A stretch of 64,000 nt of DNA from an aff. Roholtiella sp. LEGE 12411 (lineage in GTDB: Bacteria > Cyanobacteriota > Cyanobacteriia > Cyanobacteriales > Nostocaceae), in the NCBI RefSeq assembly GCF_015206995.1, contig NZ_JADEXR010000006.1, positions 16,085 to 80,084 of the forward strand, written 5' to 3'. The notes beneath the pieces were generated by a model, which had not been told where the DNA came from, searched no databases, and saw only the letters and a program-made list of their open reading frames with translations. Of the stretch, positions 62,208 to 64,000 are shown piece by piece (position 1 is the first letter of the stretch; the number at the start of each line of letters is the position of its first letter). A program made the translations under genes and the position numbers.

Positions 62208-62690
62208 ATGAAAAATCATTATCAAGATTTTTTAATTCGTAATTGGGAAAAGAGCGATCGCACCAGAGCCGCCGAAGTCATCAGTTATGTACTATCAGAA
62301 TATGGTCTGGGTTGGGAACCCAACGGTGCAGATAGAGATGTAGTGCAAGTGGAGGAATATTACTTAGCAACTGGCGGCGAATTTTGGGTAATTGAACACC
62401 AAAGCCAGTTAGTAGGTACTGGGGCATACTACCCTATACATCGTGGCGAAAAAGCTGTAGAAATCCGCAAAATGTATCTTTTGTCAAGCGTTAGGGGTTT
62501 AGGATTGGGGAAATATTTGTTACAACAGCTAGAAGCAGCGATCGCGGAGCATGGTTTTCAGCAAATTTGGATTGAAACTGCCAGTGTGATGGTGGAAGCA
62601 GTCAAACTGTATGAAAGCAATGGGTACAACCTGACAACAGGTGTAGAAACAACACGGTGCGATCGCGTTTATGTTAAGTCACTACGCTAA
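62208..62690 (+). CDS. GNAT-family N-acetyltransferase
   Basis: A 160-aa protein with the acetyl-CoA-binding motif of the family: IRKMYLLSSVRGLGLGKYLLQQLE (R96-G-L-G-L-G101), a following beta strand IWIETA, and the typical LYESNGYNL near the end. It transfers acetyl groups to an unknown amine. It starts at ATG just after a hairpin, and its promoter must overlap or lie upstream of that hairpin. No tie to neighbours is evident. Confidence 0.85.
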   Translation: MKNHYQDFLIRNWEKSDRTRAAEVISYVLSEYGLGWEPNGADRDVVQVEEYYLATGGEFWVIEHQSQLVGTGAYYPIHRGEKAVEIRKMYLLSSVRGLGLGKYLLQQLEAAIAEHGFQQIWIETASVMVEAVKLYESNGYNLTTGVETTRCDRVYVKSLR

Positions 62691-62712
62691 GGTCATTAGT
62701 CATTAATTTTCG

Positions 62713-62747
62713 ACCAATGACTAATAACAAATAACCAATGACAAATG
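62713..62747. repeat. Heptamer tandem repeat ending in the comF start codon
   Basis: Five consecutive 7-mers: accaatg, actaata, acaaata, accaatg, acaaatg. The last contains the ATG used by comF. A related degenerate tract (agtcattagtcattaat) precedes it. An STRR-type tract overlaps a translation start here. Confidence 0.7.
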
Positions 62748-63419
62748 CACACTTGGACTAAAAATCTTACAGGCTTACTCAATCTTTTTCTTCAATCCCA
62801 TTGCCCTCTGTGCCAACGCGCAACTTCCCAGGAATTTTGTCAAAACTGTACCAAACAACTACAAAACTGTCATCACAAAAACCCTAGTTATTTGTGGCGA
62901 GATCCAATACCAGTATTTGGCTGGGGAGCGTACGGCGGTTCCCTGAAAAGAGCGATCGCCGTGATGAAATACGAAAATCAGCCCCAAATTGCTCGTCCTT
63001 TGGGCCAATGGTTAGCGCAAGCATGGCTATTAAATTTACCAAAAGGCTATCAACGGCCTTTGGTAGTTCCCATACCACTTCACGCTAGCAAGCAAAAGCA
63101 ACGGAACTACAATCAGGCTGCATTAATAGCACAAAGTTTCTGCGAAACAACTGGGTTAAAATTAAAACTAAATTATTTATTAAGGATGCGAGAGACTGAA
63201 GCGCAGTTTGGTTTATCGGCGTCTGAGCGAGAAAAAAACTTGGCTGAAGCTTTTGCTGTTGAGCAAGAATTTCGTCGCCTCTCAGATGTGCCAGTGCTGT
63301 TAGTAGACGACATTTACACAACTGGTGCTACTGCCAGATCTGCTGTGCAAACACTTCGTCAGTGTGGAATTGTAGTCTTAGGGATGGCAGTTGTAGCTAC
63401 TGCCGTAAAAGATAGATAA
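62745..63419 (+). CDS. comF: ComF-family phosphoribosyltransferase-like protein
   Basis: A 224-aa protein. The N-terminus has a zinc-type cysteine set (Cys20, Cys23, Cys32, Cys35: CPLC and CQNC). The C-terminal part is a type I phosphoribosyltransferase fold with the PRPP loop LLVDDIYTTGAT (185-196) and VVPIPLHASKQKQRNYNQA. This is the normal length and layout of ComF/GntX proteins, which are linked to DNA uptake in competent bacteria; filamentous cyanobacteria usually keep one. Its ATG is the last codon of a heptamer tandem repeat, and no other start would keep the zinc region. Confidence 0.87.
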   Translation: MHTWTKNLTGLLNLFLQSHCPLCQRATSQEFCQNCTKQLQNCHHKNPSYLWRDPIPVFGWGAYGGSLKRAIAVMKYENQPQIARPLGQWLAQAWLLNLPKGYQRPLVVPIPLHASKQKQRNYNQAALIAQSFCETTGLKLKLNYLLRMRETEAQFGLSASEREKNLAEAFAVEQEFRRLSDVPVLLVDDIYTTGATARSAVQTLRQCGIVVLGMAVVATAVKDR

Positions 63420-63503
63420 ATCAAGAATTCATGGGCAAAATGTGCCTAAGAACTCTATAATCGACCAAATTACTTGTTTGTGTGTAAGTATTGCTTGAAA
63501 TTT

Positions 63504-63959
63504 ATGAATAAAGGTTTTGCGGCAGGTTTGAAACAAGTCATCATCGTTCCTGCCACGTTGCTGGTAATAGGCATTAATACAAGAGCGGCTGTTGCTCAAA
63601 ATAAGTTGTATAGTCCAATCCCGTTAGTTAATACTACTGAACTTTCCGATACACTTTCGGACAAAGATATACCCACAGGTCAAGGTGGGTTTGCTCGTGA
63701 TTACATAGTGAAGTTAGAAAAGGGCGACAATCTAGCGGTTGATCTGTCATCTGAAAATTTTGACAGCATCATTACACTTCTAGCACCTGATGGCTCAACA
63801 CTAGCAGAAAATGATGACGGCCCCGATGGCAGCAGCAATTCCCTACTGTTTACCCGAATTAACGAGACAGGGACGTATATCGTTCGCGTTCGGTCTTTTG
63901 GAGAAACTGGGGTTGGGATTTTTAAACTCAAGGTGACAAAGCTGCAACCGATTAAATGA
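63504..63959 (+). CDS. Secreted PPC-domain protein
   Basis: ATG 63504 gives a 151-aa protein with a classic signal peptide (MNKGFAAGLKQ, then a hydrophobic core, cleavage near VAQN). A TTG 30 bases upstream is less likely. The mature part is a single bacterial pre-peptidase C-terminal (PPC) beta-sandwich: YIVKLEKGDNLAVDLSSENFDSIITLLAPDG, then NDDGPDGSSNSLL and GTYIVRVRSF. Such domains usually trail secreted proteases, but here there is no enzyme attached. Role unknown; exported to the periplasm or outside. Confidence 0.82.
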   Translation: MNKGFAAGLKQVIIVPATLLVIGINTRAAVAQNKLYSPIPLVNTTELSDTLSDKDIPTGQGGFARDYIVKLEKGDNLAVDLSSENFDSIITLLAPDGSTLAENDDGPDGSSNSLLFTRINETGTYIVRVRSFGETGVGIFKLKVTKLQPIK

Positions 63960-63962
63960 AGT

Positions 63963-64000
63963 GGGCATGGGGCATGGGGCATTGGGCATGGGGCATGGGG
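63963..64000. repeat. Heptamer tandem repeat at the window edge
   Basis: Five copies of gggcatg (one with a final t) plus the start of a sixth, running off the right edge. STRR-type tract; its full length is unknown. Confidence 0.9.

Overview
The window looks like a chromosomal segment of a filamentous, heterocyst-forming-type cyanobacterium (Nostoc/Anabaena group). This rests on AT-rich coding DNA scattered with the octamer GCGATCGC (HIP1), heptameric tandem repeats, small dispersed palindromic repeats of the Nostoc type, and cyanobacterial house genes such as an AMIN-domain TonB receptor. The species is not decided.

Positions 1-4873 hold iron-siderophore transport genes: the end of an ABC exporter (+), then on the minus strand a Fe-siderophore binding protein and a TonB-dependent siderophore receptor. 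A 630-bp divergent region with a weak Fur-like AT-rich motif separates these from a 50-kb plus-strand NRPS/PKS operon (5503-55572).

The assembly line, in order, is: FAAL-ACP-C-A(Thr)-PCP; PKS KS-AT(malonyl)-KR-ACP; a stand-alone luciferase-like monooxygenase; C-A(Thr)-PCP-C; a stand-alone TauD/SyrP-type aspartyl hydroxylase; X-A(Asp)-PCP-E; C-A(basic?)-PCP-E; C-A(Thr)-PCP-C-A(basic?)-PCP-E; C-PCP-C with no A domain; X-A(Asn/Asp)-PCP-E; C-A(basic?)-PCP-reductase. It is followed by a class III aminotransferase and a methyltransferase. X marks a condensation-fold domain that has lost the HHxxxDG catalytic histidine and sits directly before an Asp-type A domain. It resembles the 'interface' domains that partner stand-alone aspartyl beta-hydroxylases in siderophore synthetases. 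Fatty acyl loading, beta-hydroxy-Asp logic and the linked TonB/binding-protein genes together point to a lipopeptide siderophore of the cyanochelin kind (inference from architecture; product not proven).

Mobile DNA has hit this locus repeatedly. A decayed IscB element with an upstream omegaRNA-like region (39931-41023) sits between two NRPS genes and appears to supply the ribosome-binding site of the second. An mbtH-like gene right after the operon is cut off after about 27 codons by the tail of a transposase. At least seven small dispersed repeats are inserted in frame inside the transporter and synthetase genes.

After the cluster (56195-64000) the genes are unrelated: an orphan molybdate-binding protein ModA, a GT-C-like membrane protein (minus), a 1.7-kb gene-poor stretch with a 58-aa ORF and repeat debris, then MiaE, a VOC-fold protein, a GNAT acetyltransferase, ComF and a secreted PPC-domain protein, ending in a heptamer tandem repeat that runs off the window.
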